Of a stretch of DNA of 64,000 bases, positions 57,303-64,000 are shown piece after piece. The stretch's first letter is position 1. Every line of letters begins with the position of its first letter. Source of the DNA: Alphaproteobacteria bacterium (GTDB taxonomy: Bacteria > Pseudomonadota > Alphaproteobacteria > Sphingomonadales > Sphingomonadaceae); NCBI GenBank assembly GCA_018823325.1, contig JAHJIJ010000011.1, positions 1-64,000 on the forward strand, read 5' to 3'. The position numbers and the translations under genes were made by a program. The notes under the pieces are model-generated. The model saw only the letters and a list, made by a program, of their open reading frames with translations, searched no databases and was not told the DNA's origin.

Positions 57303-58402
57303 CGGCAGACATGAAGATCGTTCCCCCCGGTTCCACGATCGGTATTGTCGGCGGCGGCCAGCTTGGCCGGATGATCGGCATGGCTGCGGTGCAGCTTGGT
57401 TATCGCGTCCACATCTTTGCGCCGGAAGAAAGCGGCCCCGCAGCGGACATCGCCAGCGGGTGGACGCACGCGCCCTATGAGGATGATGTGGCGCTGACGG
57501 GCTTTGCAGAGGCCGTCGACGTCATCACCTACGAGTTCGAGAACGTGCCGAGCAGCGCCGTCGCGCTGCTGGCGAAGCTCGGGCACGTTCGGCCCAATGC
57601 CCGCACGCTCGGCACGGCGCAGGACCGGCTGCTGGAGAAGAGCTTCGTGGCGGGCATCGATGGGCGAACGGCGCCTTATGCGCCGGTCTCCAGTCGTGCC
57701 GAGCTGGAGGACGCCGTGGCCCGCATCGGGACGCCCGCGATTCTCAAGACCACCCGCTTTGGCTATGACGGCAAGGGGCAGGTCCGCCTGATGGACGATG
57801 CCCCCGAGACGCTGGACCACGCCTGGGCCGAGATTGGCTGCAACCCGGCGGTGCTGGAAGGCTTCGTGCAGTTCGAGTACGAGTTTTCGGTCATATTGGT
57901 GCGCGGGCAGGATGGCGCGGTGCGCTTCTGGGATTCTCCGCACAATGTGCATGTCGACGGCATTCTCTCGACATCGACTGTTCCCGCGCCCGAATCGGTG
58001 CAAGCGCTGGTGCCGGAGGCGCGGGCCATTGCCGCGCGCGTTGCGCAGGCGCTCGATTATGTCGGCGTGCTGACGCTGGAATTCTTTGCCGGTGCCGCCG
58101 GGCCCATCTTCAACGAGATGGCGCCGCGCGTCCACAATAGCGGGCACTGGACGATTGAAGGGGCCGTCACGAGCCAGTTCGAGAATCACGTCCGCGCTGT
58201 CTGCGGCCTGCCGCTGGGCTCCACCGCGCTTGTCGTGCCTGCCGTCTCGATGCAGAATCTCATCGGCGATCAGGCCAATGACTGGGAATCGATCCTGGCC
58301 GACGAAAGCGCACATCTTCACCTCTACGGCAAGCACGAGGCGCGCGCCGGCCGCAAGATGGGCCACGTCACGCGGCTGCATCTCGGCGGAGTCGGCGCAT
58401 GA
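57299..58402 (+). CDS. purK: N5-carboxyaminoimidazole ribonucleotide synthase
   Basis: The 367-residue ATP-grasp enzyme makes N5-CAIR from AIR, bicarbonate and ATP. The N-terminal fold has [15 protein letters not shown] (about 16-30). The ATP-grasp core has [14 protein letters not shown], the [12 protein letters not shown] strand, and [20 protein letters not shown] 57299 overlaps the purE stop; ATG 57311 four codons further in is an alternative. Its stop overlaps folA. Confidence 0.95.
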   Translation: MTADMKIVPPGSTIGIVGGGQLGRMIGMAAVQLGYRVHIFAPEESGPAADIASGWTHAPYEDDVALTGFAEAVDVITYEFENVPSSAVALLAKLGHVRPNARTLGTAQDRLLEKSFVAGIDGRTAPYAPVSSRAELEDAVARIGTPAILKTTRFGYDGKGQVRLMDDAPETLDHAWAEIGCNPAVLEGFVQFEYEFSVILVRGQDGAVRFWDSPHNVHVDGILSTSTVPAPESVQALVPEARAIAARVAQALDYVGVLTLEFFAGAAGPIFNEMAPRVHNSGHWTIEGAVTSQFENHVRAVCGLPLGSTALVVPAVSMQNLIGDQANDWESILADESAHLHLYGKHEARAGRKMGHVTRLHLGGVGA

Positions 58403-58902
58403 CGGCCACAGCGCGCCCGGAGATCGTCCTGCTCCTCGCCCGCGCCGACAATGGTGTGATCGGCAGCGACGGGGACATTCCCTGGAAGATCCCCGGCGAG
58501 CAGAAGCGCTTCAAGGCGATGACCATGGGCACGCCGATGCTGATGGGCCGCAAGACCTTCGACAGCCTGCCGGGTATCCTGCCCGGTCGCCGTCACATCG
58601 TGCTGACGCGCGATGCCAGCTGGCAGGCGGATGGCGCGGAAGCGGTCCACAGCGTCGACGCAGCCATCGCCGCCGCACAGGCTCCGGTGCTTTCGGTCAT
58701 CGGCGGGGCGGAAATCTATCGGCTGTTCGAGGCGCTCGCCGACCGGCTGGAGATCACGCAAGTGCAGCTTACACCGCCGGGCGATGCGCGCATCGATGCT
58801 CCCGATCCGGCGCGGTGGGAAGAGACCATGCGCGAGGATTATCCCGCGCGCGATAATGTCCCCGCCTTCAGCTATCTCACCTATTTGCGGCGCGGAGTCT
58901 GA
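58399..58902 (+). CDS. folA: Dihydrofolate reductase
   Basis: The 167-residue enzyme reduces dihydrofolate with NADPH. Family parts are VLLLARADNGVIGSDGDIPWKIPGEQKRFK (the Asp and Trp of the substrate loop), GRKTFDSLPGILPGRRHIVLTR and SVIGGAEIYRLFE. The start overlaps the purK stop by four bases, making an operon of one-carbon and purine genes. No thyA is present. Confidence 0.94.
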   Translation: MTATARPEIVLLLARADNGVIGSDGDIPWKIPGEQKRFKAMTMGTPMLMGRKTFDSLPGILPGRRHIVLTRDASWQADGAEAVHSVDAAIAAAQAPVLSVIGGAEIYRLFEALADRLEITQVQLTPPGDARIDAPDPARWEETMREDYPARDNVPAFSYLTYLRRGV

Positions 58903-58970
58903 GCGCGATGGGCGCTGCCGTGGGCATCAGGGCTGGCGCCCGCGCCGCAGCGATCCTATAGGCGCCCGCC

Positions 58971-59897
58971 ATGGAACGGATCAGCAGCGACCAGGCAATG
59001 CCGGCGCATTTGCGCGGCGCCATCATCGCCCTCGGCAATTTCGATGGTTTCCATCGTGGTCATCAGGCCGTGGTCGGCCGCGCCGTGGAACTGGCGCGCG
59101 CACAGGGCAGACCTGCCATCGTCGCCACGTTCGATCCGCACCCGATGCGCCTGTTCCGCCCGGATGCGCCCTTTTTCCGACTCACCACACTCGATCAACG
59201 TGAGCGCCTGTTCGGCGAGGCCGGAGCGGACGCGATGCTGGTCTTCCACTTCACGCGCGAACTGGCAGCGCTCAGCGCCGAGGCGTTTGTCGCCATGCTG
59301 GTCGGGCAGCTCGGCGCAGCCGGCGTGGTAACCGGGGAAGATTTCACTTTCGGCCGCGGGCGTTCGGGCAATGTCGCCGCGTTGCGCGAGCTGGGCACGG
59401 CCCATGGCCTTCAGGTCGAGGCTGTGCCGCCGGTGCGCGATGAGCAAGGCGAGGTCATTTCGTCCAGCCGCATTCGCGATGCGCTGGTGGCGGGTGATTG
59501 CGCCATGGCAACCCGGCTGCTCACCCGGCCCTTCGCCATTGCCGGCGCGGTCATCCATGGTGACAAGCGCGGGCGCACCATCGGCTTCCCCACTGCCAAT
59601 ATGGAAATGGGGCATTATCTGCGCCCGGCCTATGGCATCTATGCCGTCCGGGCGCGGCTGCCGGATGGCAGCATCGTGGGCGGCGCGGCCAATCTCGGTG
59701 TTCGCCCGACGTTCGATCCGCCGCGTGAGCTGCTGGAGACCTATCTCTTCGATTATTCCGGCAGCCTCTACGATCAGACACTGGAAATCGCCCTCATCGA
59801 GCGGCTGCGCGGCGAGCGCAAGTTCGAGAGTCTGGATGCGCTCGTCGAACAGATGTCGAGCGACGTCGCGCGGGCGCGCATCATTCTGAACGGGTAG
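58971..59897 (+). CDS. ribF: Bifunctional riboflavin kinase / FAD synthetase
   Basis: The 308-residue enzyme makes FMN and FAD from riboflavin. The N-terminal nucleotidyltransferase has ALGNFDGFHRGHQAV (about 20-34) and TGEDFTFGRGRSGN, with SSSRIRDAL. The C-terminal kinase domain has GDKRGRTIGFPTANM and the YGIYAVRARL segment. Length is normal. In many proteobacteria ribF lies next to ileS; here about 2.8 kb separate them. Confidence 0.95.
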   Translation: MERISSDQAMPAHLRGAIIALGNFDGFHRGHQAVVGRAVELARAQGRPAIVATFDPHPMRLFRPDAPFFRLTTLDQRERLFGEAGADAMLVFHFTRELAALSAEAFVAMLVGQLGAAGVVTGEDFTFGRGRSGNVAALRELGTAHGLQVEAVPPVRDEQGEVISSSRIRDALVAGDCAMATRLLTRPFAIAGAVIHGDKRGRTIGFPTANMEMGHYLRPAYGIYAVRARLPDGSIVGGAANLGVRPTFDPPRELLETYLFDYSGSLYDQTLEIALIERLRGERKFESLDALVEQMSSDVARARIILNG

Positions 59898-59976
59898 CTT
59901 GGGCTGAACGGCTAGATCCGGCTTGTCAGGGCGGTCCGCTCAGGCAAGAGTTGGGCGCCAAGGAGAGGATGCCCCG

Positions 59977-60600
59977 ATGAGCCAGACCGCCCCTGCCGAC
60001 CTGTCGTCCGCCGTGCCAGCGTTTGACCGCCCGCCCATGATCGAGACACCGCGCCTCATCCTGCGCGCCTTCCGGGCCGATGATGTGGAACCCTTTTGCG
60101 CGAACATGGCCGACGATGACTTTGCGGTGTTCATCACCAAGGAAGGGCGTGGCCTGTCCTATGGCGAGAGCTGGCAGCGCTTCTGCAGCCTTGCCGGCCA
60201 TTGGGTGGCGCGCGGCTACGGCAATTTCGCGGTGGAGGAGAAGGCGAGCGGAACCTTCATCGGCCATGTCGGGCCGATGAACCCGCCCGGCTGGCCGGAC
60301 TTCGAGATCGGCTGGGCGATCTACCCGGCCTGGCAGGGCAAGGGCTATGCCTCGGAGGCTGCGGCGGCCGCCTTTCGCTGGGCACATGATGCGCTTGGCC
60401 AGAGGGAGACGCTGCACATGATCGCGGACGAGAACGCACCGAGCCAGAAAGTCGCCCGGGCGCTTGGCGCGGAGCCGGGCGAGATCTGGATGCCCTTCTG
60501 GCCCGATGCCAAGCCGGTGCGCAAATGGCGCACGACATGGGAGACGTTTGTCCGGTCGCCAGCTTATGCGCGGCTGGTGGGGGAGGGCGCTTCGACCTGA
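59977..60600 (+). CDS. GNAT N-acetyltransferase, RimJ/RimL type
   Basis: The 207-residue protein has the RimJ/RimL pattern: ETPRLILRAFRADDVEPFCANMADDDFAVF, GHVGPMNPPGWPDFEIGWAIYPAWQGKGYASEAAAAAFRWA (acetyl-CoA loop QGKGYA) and the C-terminal ENAPSQKVARALG. Substrate may be a protein N-terminus or a small amine. AGGAGAGG lies eight bases before ATG 59977. It is not found in the usual ribF-ileS gap. Confidence 0.87.
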   Translation: MSQTAPADLSSAVPAFDRPPMIETPRLILRAFRADDVEPFCANMADDDFAVFITKEGRGLSYGESWQRFCSLAGHWVARGYGNFAVEEKASGTFIGHVGPMNPPGWPDFEIGWAIYPAWQGKGYASEAAAAAFRWAHDALGQRETLHMIADENAPSQKVARALGAEPGEIWMPFWPDAKPVRKWRTTWETFVRSPAYARLVGEGAST

Positions 60601-60646
60601 CTATAAAACGGTGAGTGGGAAATGCGTCAGAAACTGTCGCTACGCC

Positions 60647-61471
60647 TCAGCGGCCCCACCAGAAGGTGTAGCTCATCGCCAGTCCGCCGGAAAACTGATC
60701 CCGCGAACCATAAGCGCGCACGATCGGAGAGTCGGCGGCATCGCCCACCAGCCGATCATAGCGGGCATAGCCGTGGACGCTCCAGCGCCGGTCGAGCTGG
60801 CGGATGAAGCCTGCTGCCGCGCCGACGGATTGCACGCCCCCGTCCGCTTCAAACGTGGGCAGGCCAGAGGCGAGCGATTGCGCGGGCGAGACGCCGAACC
60901 ATGTCCGCTGATGCTTGCCGCTGCCGAGCGTGACGCGCGGGCCGGCCGAGACGAGCCAGCGGTCGCCGTCCCGCATGATCCAGTCGGCACTCAGCGATCC
61001 GACCAGCGCCTCATGGCCGGTCACGCCCTGACGTATATCCGCGCGCAGGCGGAAGGATTCGGCCGGGACAAACTGAATGAACCCGCCAAGCTCCAGCGAT
61101 CGGTTTACCTGGGCGAAGCCGGGGCCAATGTCGCCGACTTCTCTTTTGCCTTCCAGCGCAAAGGACGGCCCGACCTCAAAACCCGCAACGGAGATGACGG
61201 GGATGCCAAAGCTTTCGTCCGGCGCCTCGAACTCGAACGGCTTGTCTCCCCGCGCAATATCGCCTTCGAAGAATGGCCCGAGCGAGAGGCTGTCGGCGCC
61301 GGGGATGCTCGGTGTCAGCTCCGGCCCGATGGCGATGCGGACCCGGCGCGGCTCGCGCTCGCCCTGCTGCGCCTGCGCGGCGGAAGGCGCCCAGAGCATG
61401 GCAAGGCCGAGTGCGACGCTCAGGGCGCGAGTACGGACAGGCCGGGTAGATATCTGGGGCAGGGTGGGCAT
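60647..61471 (-). CDS. MipA/OmpV family outer membrane protein, second copy
   Basis: The 274-residue protein has a signal peptide ending near residue 35 (SAAQAQQ) and barrel strands, including VRIAIGPELTPSIPGAD at the mature start, FGVSPAQS in the middle and RAYGSRDQFSGGLAMSYTF near the end. The C-terminal motif agrees with the paralogue at 13801-14688 (AGSRDQ...GLAYTF), but this one has five extra residues after the Phe. GGAGG lies four bases ahead of ATG 61471. Confidence 0.83.
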   Translation of the reverse strand: MPTLPQISTRPVRTRALSVALGLAMLWAPSAAQAQQGEREPRRVRIAIGPELTPSIPGADSLSLGPFFEGDIARGDKPFEFEAPDESFGIPVISVAGFEVGPSFALEGKREVGDIGPGFAQVNRSLELGGFIQFVPAESFRLRADIRQGVTGHEALVGSLSADWIMRDGDRWLVSAGPRVTLGSGKHQRTWFGVSPAQSLASGLPTFEADGGVQSVGAAAGFIRQLDRRWSVHGYARYDRLVGDAADSPIVRAYGSRDQFSGGLAMSYTFWWGR

Positions 61472-61595
61472 CGGGCCTCCGGATCGTTGGTCATCGCTTC
61501 ACGGCGGTGAGCGAGCGGAAAGAGCGCCTGAATATCGCGGCGCCCGGACTTTTAAAACAAAGAGGGCGCGAATTGCACCTAAGGTCAGTATCGGC

Positions 61596-61632
61596 AAAAG
61601 GGCGGGCTCAGGCTGCTGAACCCACCCCTTTT
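61596..61632 (-). terminator. Terminator of the LEA-like lipoprotein gene
   Basis: On the minus strand AAAAGGGG-TGGG-TTCAG pairs imperfectly with CTGAGCCC-GCCCTTTT, about 65 bases after the lipoprotein stop, with a short T-run at the end. Confidence 0.6.
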
Positions 61633-61694
61633 CTCGCATATCTGGCAGGAGGATCGCGCCTCGCGCGTTGAGGCACGCATTCCTGTGTGGTCAT

Positions 61695-62027
61695 TTAGTC
61701 CTGAAGGTCGCGGCCAGCCTCTTCCATGGCGGCACCTGTGCGATCCGCTGCGGCGTCGGCACCTTCCTCGATGTCATCGCCCACACGGTCTGCGGCAGCA
61801 CCGGCTTCGCGAGCGCCCTCTTCGATATCGTCCCCGAGGCGGTCGGCTGCGGCGCCAGCTTCCTGAGTGGCTTCCCGGGTTTCCTGCGCGGCCTCGTCGC
61901 CGGCGCGCTCAAAATCATCGCCGATGGCGTCGGCGGCTTCGCCGGTTTCCTGCTGCGCGTTGTCGCTGCAGGCAGCAATCGGCAGGGTGATCAGCGCCAG
62001 GCTGGCGATGGTGGCTGAAAATTTCAT
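61695..62027 (-). CDS. Small lipoprotein with repetitive acidic helices
   Basis: The 110-residue protein has a lipobox in PIAAC, placing the lipidated cysteine at residue 20. The rest is repetitive: an approximately 16-residue unit AGAAADRxGDDIEEGA occurs two to three times, rich in Ala, Asp and Glu and poor in aromatic residues. It should form charged amphipathic helices similar to LEA or YtxH-like stress proteins, anchored in the envelope. No enzyme motif is seen. GAGGGACAAG precedes ATG 62027. A terminator follows. Confidence 0.72.
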   Translation of the reverse strand: MKFSATIASLALITLPIAACSDNAQQETGEAADAIGDDFERAGDEAAQETREATQEAGAAADRLGDDIEEGAREAGAAADRVGDDIEEGADAAADRTGAAMEEAGRDLQD

Positions 62028-62138
62028 CTCTTGTCCCTCATTCATTGTGTTCAACTGCCCGCGTTTCCGGGCTTGGCGATGTCCATATCAATGAGCGGGC
62101 CGGGAGTGCGTTCCCCGCCCGCTCGGGAGGCCCATTGG

Positions 62139-62327
62139 CTAGCCGACCTGAACACCACCCAGTGATCCCAATATGCCAAAGGCCTGCAGCAGCCAGAGCA
62201 CCACGGCGATGATCACCACGATGTTGAGGATGCTTTTGATCTTGCTGTCCATGGGAATGTAAGTGTTGACGAGCCACAGCAGCACGCCGACGACGATAAG
62301 TATGATAATGACGTTGAGCAGCGACAT
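62139..62327 (-). CDS. Small two-helix membrane protein, Thivi_2564 type
   Basis: The 62-residue protein has two membrane helices, IIILIVVGVLLWLVNTYI and LNIVVIIAVVLWLLQAFG, joined by the conserved loop PMDSKIKSI. This matches the small Thivi_2564-type family of unknown function. GGGAGGG lies ahead of the start. It lies 111 bases upstream of the lipoprotein gene on the same strand and the two may be expressed together, but a promoter for the lipoprotein cannot be excluded. Confidence 0.78.
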   Translation of the reverse strand: MSLLNVIIILIVVGVLLWLVNTYIPMDSKIKSILNIVVIIAVVLWLLQAFGILGSLGGVQVG

Positions 62328-62738
62328 GGCACCCTCCCTGTCTCGTTAACCGGGCCGGACGACAGCCAACTCCCATGCCGCGTCCCGCTCGGCGCATCAT
62401 AGATGCTGCTGATCGCAACGCCCGGAGTCGCGGGTGGTTCCATTTGTGGTGCGTGGGTCGTGAGCGGGTCATCACCCTTTTCCCCGTTCGACCTGAGCTT
62501 GTCGAAGGGCCGTCCTTCTTCTTCTTCGAAGATGGAGGAAGCAGGACAGCCCTTCGACAGGCTCAGGGCGAACAGTCAAGAAACGGGCGCCCCTTTACCC
62601 CCACACCTCCCGTCGCTTGCGCCAGCGCGCGCCCTCGCGTAGGGGCGGGCGCTGATTTCCTGTTCGTTCGCACAGGGTAGCCGGGGCCGAAATGTGCGCC
62701 CCGACCGGTGCGGACGCCATAGCGATTGCCGGAAGCCC
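62328..62738. other. Intergenic region upstream of ileS
   Basis: The 410 bases hold a TTCGACAAGCTCAGG repeat and the ileS leader. No gene is supported. Confidence 0.6.
62484..62575 (+). repeat. TTCGACAAGCTCAGG palindromic repeat, copy 5
   Basis: Arms CCGTTCGACCTGAGCTTGTCG and CTTCGACAGGCTCAGGGCGAAC are inverted. The flanking blocks shared by the longer copies are not conserved here, so this is a shorter or older copy. Confidence 0.7.
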
Positions 62739-64000
62739 ATGACCGACCAGCCAGACTACAAGAGCACCGTCTTCCTGCCGCAGACCGACTTTCCGATGAA
62801 GGCCGGTCTTGCCCAGAAGGAGCCGGGCATTCTCGATCGCTGGAAGGCCATGGACCTTTACGGCAAGCTGCGCGCCGAGCGGAAGGGCCGCGAGCGCTTC
62901 ATCCTGCATGATGGCCCGCCTTATGCGAATGGCGACATTCACATGGGCCATGCGATGAACAAGGTCCTCAAGGACATCATCGTGCGCGCGCAGACCCTGC
63001 TCGGCAAGGATGCGCCCTATGTGCCCGGCTGGGATTGCCACGGTCTACCCATCGAGTGGAAGATCGAGGAAGAGTATCGCAAGAAGAAGCTCAACAAGGA
63101 CGAGGTTCCCCCGCAGGAATTCCGCGCCCAGTGCCGTGCTTATGCGGACAAGTGGGTCGGCGTGCAGAAGGAGCAGTTCAAGCGCCTCGGCATCATGGGC
63201 GATTGGGAAGATCCCTATCTCACCATGAAGTTCGAGGCCGAAGCGGCGATTGTCGGAGAGCTTTTGAAGTTCGCGGAGAGCGGCCAGCTCTATCGCGGCG
63301 CCAAGCCGGTGATGTGGTCCCCGGTGGAAAAGACCGCGCTGGCCGAAGCCGAGGTGGAGTATGAGGACGTCGTCTCGACGCAGATCGATCTGGCGTTCGA
63401 GATTGTGGAAGCGCCGAATGCGCCCGAACTGGTCGGCGCCTATGCGGTGATCTGGACGACGACCCCGTGGACGATCCCTGTGAACCAGGCGATCGCTTAT
63501 GGGGAGGATATTGAGTATGGGCTCTATGAAGTCGGCCTTGGCGCAAGTGGCGAGGGGAATGCTGATCTTGAATCCGCACAAGATCGCCACCCTCTCGGCC
63601 GCTTCTTCGGTCGGAAGCTGCTTATCGCCACGGAGCTGGAAAAAGCTCTTCGCGACCGGGTCGATAATTCGCTGTCTGCCATGCCTGACGGCGCACGGCC
63701 ACGCATTGCGCTCTTTCCAAAAGCGACGTTCAAAGGCTCCCAACTCGCCGGCGCCATCGCGCGCCACCCGATGTCCAATCTCCTCCGTCACCCCGGCGAA
63801 AGCCGGGGTCCCGCTTCTTCTTCCGAAGGCGGCGAAGGCAGCGGGACCCCGGATCAAGTCCGGGGTGACGTGGGTGGTAAAGGCGCTCTGTCCAATTTCT
63901 TCGACCGTCCCCGCCCGTTCATCGCCGCCGATCATGTCACCACCGATGCCGGCACGGGCCTCGTCCACATGGCGCCGGACCATGGCGAGGAGGACTTCAT
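62739..64000 (+). CDS. ileS: Isoleucyl-tRNA synthetase, 5' part, with repeat-derived insertion
   Basis: The frame is open to the window end (420 codons visible). It charges tRNA-Ile. The class I motif is HMGH at residues 68-71 in PPYANGDIHMGHA. YVPGWDCHGLPIEWK and IWTTTPWTIPVNQAI follow, then the editing domain with DAGTGLVHMAPDHGEEDF. Between SQLAGAIARHPM and FFDRPRPFIAADHV lie about 39 extra residues (346-384) encoded by a CGTCACCCCGGC repeat, in frame, including RHPGESRGPA and GTPDQVRGD. The gene thus appears functional with an insertion. The KMSKS motif and C-terminus lie outside the window. Confidence 0.95.
   Translation, partial: MTDQPDYKSTVFLPQTDFPMKAGLAQKEPGILDRWKAMDLYGKLRAERKGRERFILHDGPPYANGDIHMGHAMNKVLKDIIVRAQTLLGKDAPYVPGWDCHGLPIEWKIEEEYRKKKLNKDEVPPQEFRAQCRAYADKWVGVQKEQFKRLGIMGDWEDPYLTMKFEAEAAIVGELLKFAESGQLYRGAKPVMWSPVEKTALAEAEVEYEDVVSTQIDLAFEIVEAPNAPELVGAYAVIWTTTPWTIPVNQAIAYGEDIEYGLYEVGLGASGEGNADLESAQDRHPLGRFFGRKLLIATELEKALRDRVDNSLSAMPDGARPRIALFPKATFKGSQLAGAIARHPMSNLLRHPGESRGPASSSEGGEGSGTPDQVRGDVGGKGALSNFFDRPRPFIAADHVTTDAGTGLVHMAPDHGEEDF
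63786..63870. repeat. CGTCACCCCGGC double-hairpin repeat, copy F, inside ileS
   Basis: The left arm CGTCACCCCGGCGAAAGCCG continues to GGGTCCCGCTTC. The inverted right arm ends at 63870 with GGTGACG. The left hairpin has a GAAA loop instead of cttga. It lies wholly within the ileS reading frame without a stop codon. Confidence 0.9.

Overview
The window is GC-rich and tightly packed with bacterial chromosomal genes. Several traits point to the Sphingomonadales (Alphaproteobacteria): a PEPxxWA-type PEP-CTERM protein, an Entner-Doudoroff operon zwf-edd-glk-eda, DUF2093, DUF2849 and DUF934 proteins, two MipA/OmpV porin-like proteins, and several families of short palindromic intergenic repeats of the kind seen in sphingomonads. 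Genus and species cannot be set from the sequence alone. No rRNA, tRNA, CRISPR array, prophage or classical insertion sequence was recognised.

Layout. 0-7 kb: MarR regulator, DUF1176 protein, 3-hydroxybutyryl-CoA dehydrogenase, PEP-CTERM protein, TPR metalloprotease-like protein, transglutaminase, lipoprotein. 7-17 kb: small membrane and hypothetical proteins, a Fic-NTF2 pair behind two palindromes, a TPP riboswitch leading a small membrane protein and thiC, a nuclease-like protein, MipA, a tandem HD-GYP protein and a paralogue of the riboswitch-linked membrane protein. 17-27 kb: tgt, a ribosomal oxygenase, a pseudouridine synthase, a ParDE-type toxin-antitoxin pair, glnE, bcp, a GIY-YIG nuclease framed by palindromic repeats, dnaB. 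27-43 kb: FAD oxidoreductase, sulfur assimilation cluster (cysH, DUF934, cysI, DUF2849, SUMT), AstD-like dehydrogenase, SelO, hydrolase plus glycosyltransferase, flavin oxidoreductase plus DUF2093, hydroxyacid dehydrogenase, SH3 protein, AraC regulator. 43-48 kb: the Entner-Doudoroff operon, whose four genes overlap by 4-8 bases. 48-64 kb: MFS transporter, HxlR/azoreductase divergent pair, gpmA, dienelactone hydrolase, M14 peptidase, DUF4136 lipoprotein, rpmJ, a diguanylate cyclase, purE-purK-folA, ribF, GNAT, MipA, two small envelope proteins and the 5' part of ileS.

The most striking structure is the palindromic repeat CGTCACCCCGGGcttgaCCCGGGG, always found as two inverted hairpin arms around a variable centre. 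Six copies occur. In one (24865-25249) the centre is exactly filled by a GIY-YIG nuclease gene, so the short copies look like non-autonomous relatives. In another (63786-63870) the repeat lies in frame inside the essential gene ileS, adds 39 codons to the editing domain and is flanked by an imperfect 14-base direct repeat. Together these suggest a GIY-YIG-linked mobile palindrome able to insert into genes. This is an inference from one window.
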